NCBI RefSeq assembly: GCF_023337795.1
Contig: NZ_JALIRS010000001.1
Location: 310,001 to 374,000, forward strand
Length of the DNA: 64,000 bases
From: Lysinibacillus sp. BPa_S21
GTDB lineage: Bacteria; Bacillota; Bacilli; Bacillales_A; Planococcaceae
Reading direction: 5' to 3'
Part shown: one piece after another, positions 8,528 through 16,687 of the stretch
Layout of the letters: every line of letters begins with the position of its first letter
How positions within the stretch are numbered: the stretch's first letter is position 1
The notes under the pieces: model-generated
Database searches by the model: none
What the model saw: only the letters and a program-made list of their open reading frames with translations
Told to the model about the DNA's origin: nothing
Translations under genes and position numbers: made by a program

Positions 8528-9700
8528 ATGGATCATTGGTTTCAACGGGAACTACAATTAATAGAAGAGAAAGGATTGACCAGGAAGTTACGTTCGTTTT
8601 CAAATGGAAATGAGTGTGAGGTCATCGTAAATGGTGAGAAATTCCTGCTTTTTTCATCTAATAACTATTTAGGCCTTGCAACAGATTTTCGGTTGAGAAA
8701 AAAAGCAGCTGAAGGTATTAATAAATACGGTACAGGAGCTGGTGGTTCGAGATTAACTACCGGAAATTTTGACATTCATGAACAACTTGAAGCTGAAATT
8801 GCGGATTTTAAAAAAACGGAAGCTGCTATTGTTTTTAGCAGTGGTTATTTAGCGAACATTGGAGTGATTTCGAGTGTGATGAAGGCAGGGGATTTTATAT
8901 TTTCTGATGCCTGGAATCATGCGAGTATTATCGATGGTTGTCGACTTAGTCGAGCAAAAACAATTGTGTATGAACATGCGGATATGGTGGATTTAGAGTA
9001 TAAATTGAGGCAATCACGTGGAGATGGAAAGAAGTTAATTGTGACGGATGGCGTCTTTAGTATGGATGGTGATATTGCTCCACTACCCGAAATAGTTACG
9101 TTAGCAAAGAAATACAATGCTTACATCATGATTGATGATGCGCATGTGACAGGTGTCTTAGGAAGTGATGGTCGTGGTACTGCTGATTATTTTGGATTGA
9201 AAGAGGAGATCGATTTTACAGTAGGCACATTGAGTAAAGCGATTGGTGCAGAGGGAGGCTTTGTGGCGACGTCGTCAATAGCAAAGAACTATTTACTGAA
9301 TAACGCTAGATCATTTATTTTCCAAACTGGTTTATCTCCAAGCGCGATTGAAGCAGCACGAGAAGGACTTTCCATTATTCAAAATGAACCCGAACGAAGG
9401 GAACAATTATTAAATAATGCAATGTATTTACGTTTGAAATTGGAGGAATCCGGTTTTGTAGTTAGGAAAGGAGAAACGCCAATTATTTCTCTTCATATTG
9501 GTGATTCCCATGAAGCAATGCAGTTTTCTGAGAAACTAATGGAAGAAGGAGTCTTTATACCAGCAATTCGGCCACCAACTGTGCCAAAAGATTCAAGCCG
9601 ATTGCGGATAACAGTGATGGCCACACATACAATAGAACAGCTCAATACAGTCATATATAAAATTAAAAAAATTGGAAAAGAGATGGGTATTATAGTATAA
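8528..9700 (+). CDS. bioF: 8-amino-7-oxononanoate synthase BioF
   Basis: 390-aa PLP enzyme condensing pimeloyl-CoA with L-alanine to 8-amino-7-oxononanoate. Alpha-oxoamine synthase features: SSNNYLGLA (43-51), GTGAGGSRLTTGN (68-80), Asp203/His206 in MIDDAHVTG, and the PLP lysine Lys237 in GTLSKAIG. The ribosome site TAGGAGGG overlaps the end of bioW. bioA, bioD and bioB are absent here, as expected if they are in a separate bio cluster. Confidence 0.95.
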   Translation: MDHWFQRELQLIEEKGLTRKLRSFSNGNECEVIVNGEKFLLFSSNNYLGLATDFRLRKKAAEGINKYGTGAGGSRLTTGNFDIHEQLEAEIADFKKTEAAIVFSSGYLANIGVISSVMKAGDFIFSDAWNHASIIDGCRLSRAKTIVYEHADMVDLEYKLRQSRGDGKKLIVTDGVFSMDGDIAPLPEIVTLAKKYNAYIMIDDAHVTGVLGSDGRGTADYFGLKEEIDFTVGTLSKAIGAEGGFVATSSIAKNYLLNNARSFIFQTGLSPSAIEAAREGLSIIQNEPERREQLLNNAMYLRLKLEESGFVVRKGETPIISLHIGDSHEAMQFSEKLMEEGVFIPAIRPPTVPKDSSRLRITVMATHTIEQLNTVIYKIKKIGKEMGIIV

Positions 9701-9716
9701 GTTAATAAGATTTATT

Positions 9717-9770
9717 AAAAGACTAATTAAATTGTTGATTTAATTCACATTTTGATTAGTCTTTTAGCTT
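9717..9770 (+). terminator. Probable terminator after bioF
   Basis: aaaagactaat (9717-9727) pairs with attagtctttt (9755-9765). A second hairpin (aattaaat / atttaatt) lies inside. The T run is short. Confidence 0.6.
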
Positions 9771-10256
9771 TCTTTCCACGAATTAGGGGGCAATCCATCG
9801 ACTTTGACTTCAATCCACGAATTTGAGTGTTCTATCCATGAATATTGACTATCTAACCACGAAATAGAGCGTTTTATCCATGAATATTGACTTTCTAACC
9901 ACGAAATAGCGGGCTATCCATGAATATTGACTATCTAACCACGAAATAGAGCGTTTTATCCATGAATAATGACTTTCTATCCAAAGAATTAGAGCGGTCA
10001 ATCCATCGACTTTGACTTCTATCCACGAATTTGAGTGTTCTATCCATGAATATTGACTATCTAACCACGAAATAGAGCGTTTTATCCATGAATATTGACT
10101 TTCTATCCAAAGAATTAGAGCGGTTAATCCATCGACTTTGACTTCTATCCACGAATTTGAGTGTTCTATCCATGAATATTGACTATCTATCCACGATTTA
10201 GAGCGGTTTATCCATTCATCTCGACTGTCTATTCAAGACTTTGACCGAGCAATATT
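9771..10256. repeat. 21-bp tandem array, about 23 units
   Basis: This 485-bp array fills the space between bioF and ytaF. Units are 19-22 bp, mostly exactly 21, of the kind tccatgaatattgactatct or accacgaaatagagcgtttt. Units alternate in type, and a six-unit block recurs with a period of exactly 126 bp (unit tccatcgactttgactt at 10002 and 10128; an earlier copy at 9794). The 20- and 22-bp units break every long reading frame, so it is not coding. It lies downstream of the bioF terminator. Confidence 0.9.
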
Positions 10257-10276
10257 TCATGGTGTTACTAAGCAGT

Positions 10277-10326
10277 GTTGATTTTTTGTCAACATTTTTT
10301 AGACAATTAGGCACCATTTGTCAACA
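10277..10326 (+). promoter_or_regulatory. Candidate operator region of ytaF
   Basis: Contains gttga-(7)-tcaac (10277-10292), the decamer ttagacaatt (10299-10308) and tttgtcaaca (10317-10326). The same decamer and a better gttgaca/tgtcaac dyad recur upstream of the XRE gene at 11109, so the two genes may share a regulator. No firm -10/-35 could be assigned. Confidence 0.4.
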
Positions 10327-10365
10327 TAAATAATATGCTATAGAAAAAATAAGGGAAGTGGTTGA

Positions 10366-10998
10366 ATGAATTGGTTGATGATCGTTGCTTTTACTTTTTC
10401 ATCTAGCATTGATAATTTGGGTGTCGGACTGTCTTACGGGATTCGGAAGATAAATGTTCGATTTGATAAAAATATATTAATCTCGATTATTTGTTTTCTA
10501 ATGAGTATGGGGGGCATCTCATTTGGCGTTTGGCTCTCTAAAATTCTTCCAGGTATGCTTCCTGTGATAATTGGAGCGTTATTATTATTTATCATCGGAA
10601 TTCGGATTATCCTTTTGGCTAAACCTCAGAAACAAGAAACTTCAACAGAGGAGAGTAGCTATGAGATTCAGTCAAATACTGTTCAGGATATTTTAAGAAA
10701 TCCTGAGGAAGCTCAGTTTAATAAGTCTGGAGAAATTGGATGGGGAGAAGCTGTACTACTTGGCATCGCTTTATCAGCGAATGCACTTACGAATGGGGTA
10801 GGTGCAGGTTTACTCGGTCTTTCCCCGCTTGTCATCTCAATAACTGCTGCAATTGGGAGTTTTATTACTGTTTGGTTAGGGGTTCTGTTAGGAAGTAAAG
10901 TAGCAGATGTCCGAATCGGTTCATTTACTCTAGGACAATTTGGAACAATTATTAGCGGAGTTATTTTGTTAATAGTCGCTTTTGGCGCATTCTTCTGA
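10366..10998 (+). CDS. ytaF: YtaF-type sporulation/manganese-efflux-like membrane protein
   Basis: 210-aa protein with about six membrane segments in two halves joined by a polar linker (about residues 88-125). SSSIDNLGVGLSYGIR near the N-terminus and LSANALTNGVGAGLLG in the second half are the paired motifs of the MntP/YtaF family. MntP members export manganese; YtaF is reported as a sporulation membrane protein, and its transported ion is not established. The start has a GGGAAGTGG ribosome site. Flanked by motifs shared with the next gene. Confidence 0.82.
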   Translation: MNWLMIVAFTFSSSIDNLGVGLSYGIRKINVRFDKNILISIICFLMSMGGISFGVWLSKILPGMLPVIIGALLLFIIGIRIILLAKPQKQETSTEESSYEIQSNTVQDILRNPEEAQFNKSGEIGWGEAVLLGIALSANALTNGVGAGLLGLSPLVISITAAIGSFITVWLGVLLGSKVADVRIGSFTLGQFGTIISGVILLIVAFGAFF

Positions 10999-11005
10999 CT
11001 TAGTT

Positions 11006-11066
11006 GTTGACAAAATGTCAACGGAATTATACACTTTTGAGAATGGTAATTTCATATTAGACAATT
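11006..11066 (+). promoter_or_regulatory. Candidate autoregulatory operator of the XRE gene
   Basis: Perfect dyad gttgaca-aaa-tgtcaac (11006-11022), followed by ttagacaatt (11057-11066), identical to the decamer before ytaF. Placement 45-100 bp ahead of a helix-turn-helix gene fits an autoregulatory site. Confidence 0.45.
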
Positions 11067-11108
11067 GCGTTACGTCACGTTATTCACGGAAAGAAGGGAG
11101 AATCGGAA

Positions 11109-11753
11109 ATGGCTGAACAGATAAATAGTAATACTCTTGGTTCATTGCTGAGGGAGTTATTGAAAGAGCGTTCATTATCTATGCGGAAGTTTAGTGAACA
11201 AACTGGAATCGACACAGCTACGATCTCACGCATCATTAATGGAAAGAGAAAAGCGACACCACAGCATTTAGAAAAATTTGCCGACTGTCTTGAGGTTCCT
11301 TTAATCAATCTTTTTGAAGCAGCAGGATACCCAATTGAACAGAGACAAGAAGAGTCAGATTCAGATATCCATACGTCTGTTGATGCAATACAAGCTTTTC
11401 TCAAGTCTTCGAAAGTTTATGATGATGAATTTTCAGTGGCAAATGTTGAACAGAAACTAGAAAGCTATGGACTCTATGCGCAAACAGAGGAAGGTAAAAA
11501 TTCGATACTAAAGGATTTTGATGAAAAAATTAAGAGTGTAGGTAGCATTGGTCCATTTATAAGCAAATTAAAAGAGTTGTATGCTAAATTTGCCTCTGGG
11601 AAAGGGACACTTTTTGAACTAACAATAATCGGAAGCGCATTATTATATTTTATTATCCCAGTAGATGTAATACCGGATTATTTATTTCCTATTGGTTATT
11701 TAGACGATGCAATAGCTGTACAACTAACTTCAAAGGCATTATTAAAAAATTAA
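11109..11753 (+). CDS. XRE-family regulator fused to a DUF1232 membrane domain
   Basis: 214-aa two-part protein. Residues about 10-65 are an XRE helix-turn-helix (KFSEQTGIDTATISRIINGKRKATP). After a charged linker, residues about 165-205 are a DUF1232 segment (LLYFIIPVDVIPDYLFPIGYLDDAIAV), which is hydrophobic. DNA binding joined to a membrane-associated domain suggests a membrane-tethered regulator; its signal is unknown. The ribosome site is GAAGGGAG. Motifs shared with ytaF hint that ytaF is a target. Confidence 0.82.
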   Translation: MAEQINSNTLGSLLRELLKERSLSMRKFSEQTGIDTATISRIINGKRKATPQHLEKFADCLEVPLINLFEAAGYPIEQRQEESDSDIHTSVDAIQAFLKSSKVYDDEFSVANVEQKLESYGLYAQTEEGKNSILKDFDEKIKSVGSIGPFISKLKELYAKFASGKGTLFELTIIGSALLYFIIPVDVIPDYLFPIGYLDDAIAVQLTSKALLKN

Positions 11754-11783
11754 CTTAAACTTAAGTGATAGGTGGATTTATTT

Positions 11784-12713
11784 ATGAGAAGAAGCAAAAA
11801 GAGCCGTAAATGGCTAAGAAATTTGTTCTTAGCATTTGCAATAATACTCGTAGCAGGGATTATTTATTCGGTGTATCAATACAATAGCGGATTGGCTATG
11901 GCAGAAGATAGTCACTTGAAAGATAGCGAGAATGCATTTGACCCATTTGAAGGTGCGGATGTGCAATTTGGTCAGATTAATGTACTGTTAATGGGAAGTG
12001 ACGCTAGAGACGAGGATGGTCGATCAGATACTTTAATGATTGCGCACTACGATCAAACGACAAATAAGGTAAAACTGATTTCTATTATGAGGGATACGTA
12101 TGTCGACATCCCGGATCATGGAATGGATAAAATAAATGCTGCATTTGCTATTGGAGGTCCTGAACTTGTAAGGAAAACAATTAAGCAAAATTTCGATATC
12201 GATGTTAATTACTATGCTCTAGTGGATTTTAAAGGATTCCCTAAAATTATAGATCTTTTAGCACCAGATGGGATAGAGGTTGATATTCCTTATGAAATGT
12301 CACATGGAATTGGTATGACATTACATCCCGGAGAACAAACTTTACACGGAAATGAGTTATTAGGCTATGTACGTTTCCGCCACGATCGTTTAAGTGATTT
12401 TGGGCGAGTGGAACGCCAGCAAGAGGTTTTGACTAAGGTGAAAGAACAAATCGGTGTTTCAAGCTTCATGAATTTGCCGAAAATACTGGGCGTTGTAGAT
12501 TCCTATGTGGATACAAACGTTGATAATAAAACAATCCTTACAATTGGAAAAGGGATTGTCAATGGAAAATCTAACAGTATGGACACTTTACGAATTCCTA
12601 CCGCAGATTCTTATGAAGATAAACGCGTGGACGTTGGGGAAGTCTTGGATATTGACTTAGATAAGAACAAACAGGCGATAGAAGAGTTTTTATCCGCAAA
12701 GGAAAATGACTAA
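11784..12713 (+). CDS. LytR-CpsA-Psr (LCP) family protein
   Basis: 309-aa membrane-anchored enzyme of the family that attaches teichoic acid or other glycopolymers to peptidoglycan. A basic N-terminus precedes one membrane helix (about 12-32); the rest is external. LCP motifs: INVLLMGSDARDEDGRSDTLMIA, IMRDTYVDIPDHGMDKINAAF, and LLGYVRFRHDRLSDFGRVERQQ with the conserved Arg/Asp set. ATG 11784 was chosen because the GATAGGTGG ribosome site fits it; a GTG at 11772 is inside that site. Followed by a strong terminator. Confidence 0.92.
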   Translation: MRRSKKSRKWLRNLFLAFAIILVAGIIYSVYQYNSGLAMAEDSHLKDSENAFDPFEGADVQFGQINVLLMGSDARDEDGRSDTLMIAHYDQTTNKVKLISIMRDTYVDIPDHGMDKINAAFAIGGPELVRKTIKQNFDIDVNYYALVDFKGFPKIIDLLAPDGIEVDIPYEMSHGIGMTLHPGEQTLHGNELLGYVRFRHDRLSDFGRVERQQEVLTKVKEQIGVSSFMNLPKILGVVDSYVDTNVDNKTILTIGKGIVNGKSNSMDTLRIPTADSYEDKRVDVGEVLDIDLDKNKQAIEEFLSAKEND

Positions 12714-12751
12714 AACAGATTAAGTTTTACGTAAGAAGACAGGATAAAATT

Positions 12752-12792
12752 AGAGTATGTTTTGAACTATTCCTTCAAAACATACTCTTTTT
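12752..12792 (+). terminator. Terminator after the LCP gene
   Basis: Long stem agagtatgttttgaa / ttcaaaacatactct (12752-12766 with 12774-12788) followed by a T run. Confidence 0.85.
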
Positions 12793-12904
12793 ATTATTTT
12801 GCATTGATACATAGTCTCCTGATAATGGTAAGTTATTTTCAAAGCAACGCTGGCTCATCAACGTCACAAAAAAAGGTAGCTGATATATTCATCAGCTACT
12901 AATT

Positions 12905-14287
12905 TTATTTTTCAAGCTTTGTTAATGTTTTACCACTCCAACCAAAGATAATAGTCAAAATGGGTCCGAGAAGACAGAAGAAGGTAAATGGCAGGTAAGA
13001 CGTTGTCGGGATATCTAGCACACTAGCAATGAACATACCACACACACTCCACGGAACAAGAGGATTGACTACAGTACCTGCATCCTCCATCACACGGGAT
13101 AGATTTTTGGGGGCAAGTCCAACCTTAGCAAATTGTGCTTTAAATGCTTCACCAGTTAATAAGATGGATAAATATTGCTCCCCAATTAATGTGTTGATAC
13201 CAATTCCTGTAATAGCGGCTCCTGTAATAACTGAGCCAGCGCTCTTAAAGAAGCTCTCAACTTTCCCTAAAATACTTTGAATAATGCCGAGTGTAAATAA
13301 TAGACCGCCCATTGTTAAGGCTAATAAGACTAAAGCAATGGTAAAGAACATATTGTTCATACCACCACGAGTCAGTAATGCATCTATGTCTTTAAATCCA
13401 GTACTAGATACATAGCCTTCAAAAAGAATTTTAAAGACATTCGATAGAGCAATTGGTTCTTGTATGTAGGCAAGACCAACGCCAATAATTGAGACTACTG
13501 CGAGTGTGATAAGTGCAGGTGCTTTATAAAAAGTCATAATAACAAGAACAACAATTGGCAATAATGTATACCAATGAATAAGTCCAGTTGACAGTAATCC
13601 CTCTTTAAATTGCTCAACAGTTTCAAATGAAGTATTTGCTTCTGTTGGCGAAATAATTGCATAAAGAACGAATGAGATAACGAAAGCTGGAATTGTTGTC
13701 CAACCCATATTTTTAATATGCTCGAACAGATCTACACCAACTGTACCAGATGCCAGATTTGTTGTATCTGATAGGGGAGACATTTTATCACCAAAGAAAG
13801 CTCCGGAAACAATCGCACCAGCGGTTATAGCTAAAGAAATATCCATTGCACCAGCGATCCCCATAAACGCAACGCCCACTGTCGCAACAGTAGTTAAAGA
13901 ACTACCAACTGAAACACCAACGATACTGCAAATCAAAAATACGATTGCAAAGAAAAAGCTTGGAGAAACTGTTAAAAAGCCATAGTAGATAAGTGTTGGA
14001 ATTGTACCACCCATAATCCAACTCGAAATTAAAATACCAATAAAGAAGAAAATAAAAACGGCTCCAAGTCCAGCACTTGCACCAGCGATCATACCAGCTT
14101 CTAGCTCACGAAACGGAACTTTTTTTAGTAATCCATAAGCAAGCAAAAGTGAAATAATTAGAAAAATAGGTATATGGGGTGTCGCCTTTAAATACCAAAT
14201 ACTTAATGCCATCATGGCGATAATTAAAAGTATGATAAAGCTTGCCTCGATAAATCGAGGGTTACTCTTTGCTTCAATTCGAAACAT
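12905..14287 (-). CDS. nhaC: NhaC-family Na+/H+ antiporter
   Basis: 460-aa protein with 11-12 membrane segments. FFGDKMSPLSDTTNLASGTVGVD is the NhaC signature with the charged residues expected for ion exchange; the late segment MEDAGTVVNPLVPWSVCGMF is also typical. Likely role: sodium export and pH homeostasis. ATG 14287 is preceded by a perfect AGGAGG; the frame stays open to 14443, but that extension would cross the consensus promoter at 14349-14376. Confidence 0.9.
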   Translation of the reverse strand: MFRIEAKSNPRFIEASFIILLIIAMMALSIWYLKATPHIPIFLIISLLLAYGLLKKVPFRELEAGMIAGASAGLGAVFIFFFIGILISSWIMGGTIPTLIYYGFLTVSPSFFFAIVFLICSIVGVSVGSSLTTVATVGVAFMGIAGAMDISLAITAGAIVSGAFFGDKMSPLSDTTNLASGTVGVDLFEHIKNMGWTTIPAFVISFVLYAIISPTEANTSFETVEQFKEGLLSTGLIHWYTLLPIVVLVIMTFYKAPALITLAVVSIIGVGLAYIQEPIALSNVFKILFEGYVSSTGFKDIDALLTRGGMNNMFFTIALVLLALTMGGLLFTLGIIQSILGKVESFFKSAGSVITGAAITGIGINTLIGEQYLSILLTGEAFKAQFAKVGLAPKNLSRVMEDAGTVVNPLVPWSVCGMFIASVLDIPTTSYLPFTFFCLLGPILTIIFGWSGKTLTKLEK

Positions 14288-14348
14288 GCTAATCCTCCTA
14301 GTATTCCTAGTAGGACTTCTCCGCTTCAATGCGGTGAAGCCCAAAAGT

Positions 14349-14376
14349 ATTATAGCACGCAAATAAATTTTGTCAA
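14349..14376 (-). promoter_or_regulatory. Consensus promoter of nhaC
   Basis: On the minus strand TTGACA (14376-14371) and TATAAT (14354-14349) are separated by 16 bp, both perfect. The predicted ~55-nt leader has a GCTTCA/TGAAGC hairpin (14340-14323). Confidence 0.8.
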
Positions 14377-14499
14377 TTGACTGATAAATGTTGTCAATGA
14401 AATCAATCGTATTTTCCTTAAGTGATTTTTTAAAACTGAACATAATGGCTCATTTCATCCTATGATAAGCCTTCTTGATCAACATTAGCGACGAATGTT

Positions 14500-14708
14500 T
14501 TCGAAAGCGAAGCGGCAGCGACAAATGTATTCTGTGCGAAAGCGAAGCGACAGCAACAATTGTTTTTCTGTGCGAAAGCGAAGCGACAGCAACAATTGTT
14601 TTTCTGTGCGAAAGCGGAGCGACAGCAACAATTGTTTTTCTGTGCGAAAGCGAAGCGGCAGCAACAATTGTTTTTCTGTGCGAAAGCGAAGCGGCAGCGA
14701 CAACAAAG
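14500..14708. repeat. 36-bp tandem array of the gcgaaagcgaagcgacagc module
   Basis: Six copies (the first degenerate) with a period of exactly 36 bp; clear copies start at 14536, 14572, 14608, 14644 and 14680. Each has gcgaaagcgaagcgacagc followed by aacaattgtttttctgt with a central caattg palindrome. As 36 is divisible by 3, several frames stay open on both strands, but none has a proper start; I do not call a gene. The same module recurs at 15711, 22970, 26942-27030 and, inverted, 56553. Confidence 0.9.
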
Positions 14709-14755
14709 TGCCCAGTCGGAACGGAAATCAACCACATGTAATAATGTGACCCATT

Positions 14756-15523
14756 TTAATGAATACTAAAAAAATCCCATGCATTTTTGACAATTAATGT
14801 ACAAGTCATAATGATAAAAATAATCCGCATCATTTTTGTTCCACGTTTCAGCGCAAATTTTGAACCCATAATCGCTCCAAAAATCATGACAAAGCCCATC
14901 GGTAGACCGTATAAAAAGTTAACTTTTCCTAATAGTAAAAACATAGCAAGTGCAGCTAAATTTGATGTGAAATTAAAGGCTTTTGCATTTCCTGCAGCCT
15001 GCAAAAAATCATTTCCCATCATTAATAAAATGAAAATAAAAAAAGAGCCAGTGCCAGGACCGAAGAAACCATCGTAAAAGCCTACAGCAGTAAAAGCACC
15101 AACAAAAGCTATTTTCTTCACAGTACTTAATGATCGCTCTTCTGGTTGCTGCCCCCAATCTTTTTTGAAAACTGTATAAGCTGTAACAAGGACGAGCATA
15201 ACAAGCATTAGAGGCTTTAAAATAGATGGTGATACGAGATGCACAGTATATGCGCCAATGAATGAACCAATAAAAATGAAAGGTATTATTTTCCCATTCT
15301 TTTTTACATCAACTTTGCCAGCTCGTAAAAAAGTTAACATGCTAGTCCCATTGCTAATTGTATTAGCGAGTTTGTTTGTGGCAATCGCTGTACTTGGGGG
15401 TAAACCAATAGCCATAAGCGCAGGTAACGAAATTAATCCTCCGCCACCGACAATCGCATTTAAAAAAGATGCGATAAAGCCAAGTACTAAAAGTATTGCA
15501 AGCGAAAGTAAATCAATGTCCAT
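14756..15523 (-). CDS. TauE/SafE (TSUP) family permease
   Basis: 255-aa protein with about eight membrane segments. The N-terminal LNAIVGGGGLISLPALMAIGLPP and the mid-protein GFYDGFFGPGTGSFF repeat are the paired TSUP motifs. Family members move sulfite, sulfonates or organic anions; the substrate is not readable. ATG 15523 gives a typical start; a GTG five codons upstream (15538) is an alternative. A paralogue lies at 59929. No partner sulfur gene is nearby. Confidence 0.87.
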   Translation of the reverse strand: MDIDLLSLAILLVLGFIASFLNAIVGGGGLISLPALMAIGLPPSTAIATNKLANTISNGTSMLTFLRAGKVDVKKNGKIIPFIFIGSFIGAYTVHLVSPSILKPLMLVMLVLVTAYTVFKKDWGQQPEERSLSTVKKIAFVGAFTAVGFYDGFFGPGTGSFFIFILLMMGNDFLQAAGNAKAFNFTSNLAALAMFLLLGKVNFLYGLPMGFVMIFGAIMGSKFALKRGTKMMRIIFIIMTCTLIVKNAWDFFSIH

Positions 15524-15625
15524 ATGTATAATACGCACACCCTTCTATAACGCATATTGTGTAAGTTACTCTATTCTTATAACCATACTGTGAATTGTCA
15601 TAATTGACAATGCAGTTTTACTTTT

Positions 15626-15735
15626 TTAACTTCTTTCACCGGAGTGCTTGGATATCCACTGAAATAGAGGAATTCAGTCTAAGAACACCACGTCCTGAGG
15701 TCATTTTCTAGGCGAAAGCGTAGCGACAGCAAAGG
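15626..15735 (+). repeat. Dispersed structured repeat, partial copy
   Basis: Begins ttaacttctttcac, continues with the block cagtctaagaac..ccacgtcctg and ends in ggcgaaagcgtagcgacagc. The same order (ttctttcagcggg, cagtctaagaacgccacgtcctg, gcgaaagcgaagcgacagc) occurs at 26862-26960. The rest of the 15539-16048 gap is A+T-rich and should hold the DUF47-pit promoter; tatgat near 16002 is a possible -10, but I could not pair it with a -35. Confidence 0.7.
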
Positions 15736-16048
15736 TTTAATAGAATGTAAATAGCGTTTACAATTCCTTAACATTGATAACGATGAAAAAATTGCAAGAA
15801 AAAAAGTTTTTTCAAGTATTTTTATAAAAATAAAAGAAATAACGGTAATATTTGAAGAAATATCGATAATTTTTGTTATCGAGTTTCCAACGTTTTCAAC
15901 TTGGAAAAGCACCTTAAAATAATTGTGGCAAATTTTATATTACATTTTTGTAAATTCAACTCGTTTATGTTTAAAAAGTTGTAGAATTATGTGAAAGTTT
16001 TGTTATGATGATTGCAGAAATCGACAATATTCATTCAACAGGAGGAAC

Positions 16049-16672
16049 ATGATGTTCAACTCAAACAAGCAAGATCCATTTTTTAAAGCATTATTAAACA
16101 TTTCTAAAAACGTTAAAGAAGGTATTTATTACGCTCATAACGCACGTATTGAAAATATAGATTCATTAAAAGAAATCGCAGACACAATGAAGCGATATGA
16201 GACAAGTGGTGATAAATTAATTCATGAGCTGATCGTTATGCTCAATAAATCATTTATGACTCCGATCGAGCGTGAAGATATTTTATCACTTGCCAATAAA
16301 TTAGATGATGTTATTGATGGTATGGAAGGTTGTATTGCACATTTTGATATGTACAATTTAACAGAAGTGACAGACCCAATGCGCCAATTCTTAACATATA
16401 TTGCAAAAAGTACAGATGAAATGGTTCAAGCAATGGAGCTGTTAAATAGTAAAAAGCTTGTTGAAATGCGAAAACATGCTATTCAAATTAAGGATTATGA
16501 GCGTGAATGTGATGAAATTTTCCGCTCGTCTATGAAGCAATTATTTATTCAAGAAAAAGATCCAATGCGCCTCATCGTGTTCAAGAGTATATATGAACAA
16601 TTTGAAGATATTGCAGACTACTGTCAAACAGTAGCAAATACAATTGAAACAATAATTATGCGTAACGCGTAA
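16049..16672 (+). CDS. DUF47 (PhoU-like) phosphate transport accessory protein
   Basis: 207-aa all-helical cytosolic protein of the DUF47/YkaA family, distantly related to PhoU. It carries repeated acidic helices such as LANKLDDVIDGMEGCI and KSIYEQFEDIADYCQTVANTIE, which bind metal in PhoU-like folds. It lies 15 nt before a Pit transporter, the usual pairing, and is thought to modulate that transporter. Two adjacent ATG codons follow an AGGAGG site; I use the first. Confidence 0.9.
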   Translation: MMFNSNKQDPFFKALLNISKNVKEGIYYAHNARIENIDSLKEIADTMKRYETSGDKLIHELIVMLNKSFMTPIEREDILSLANKLDDVIDGMEGCIAHFDMYNLTEVTDPMRQFLTYIAKSTDEMVQAMELLNSKKLVEMRKHAIQIKDYERECDEIFRSSMKQLFIQEKDPMRLIVFKSIYEQFEDIADYCQTVANTIETIIMRNA

Positions 16673-16687
16673 GATGGAGTGTACGAA

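Noticed and set aside
9771-10256. Possible CRISPR array
   Set aside because: Units are 21 bp with no spacers, and no cas genes are in the window.
14450-14769. Several overlapping open frames on both strands
   Set aside because: They arise from a 36-bp tandem repeat whose length is divisible by three; no independent start signals.
15900-16040. PhoP box before the DUF47-pit operon
   Set aside because: Only isolated attaca/ttcaac hexamers, not in 11-bp register.
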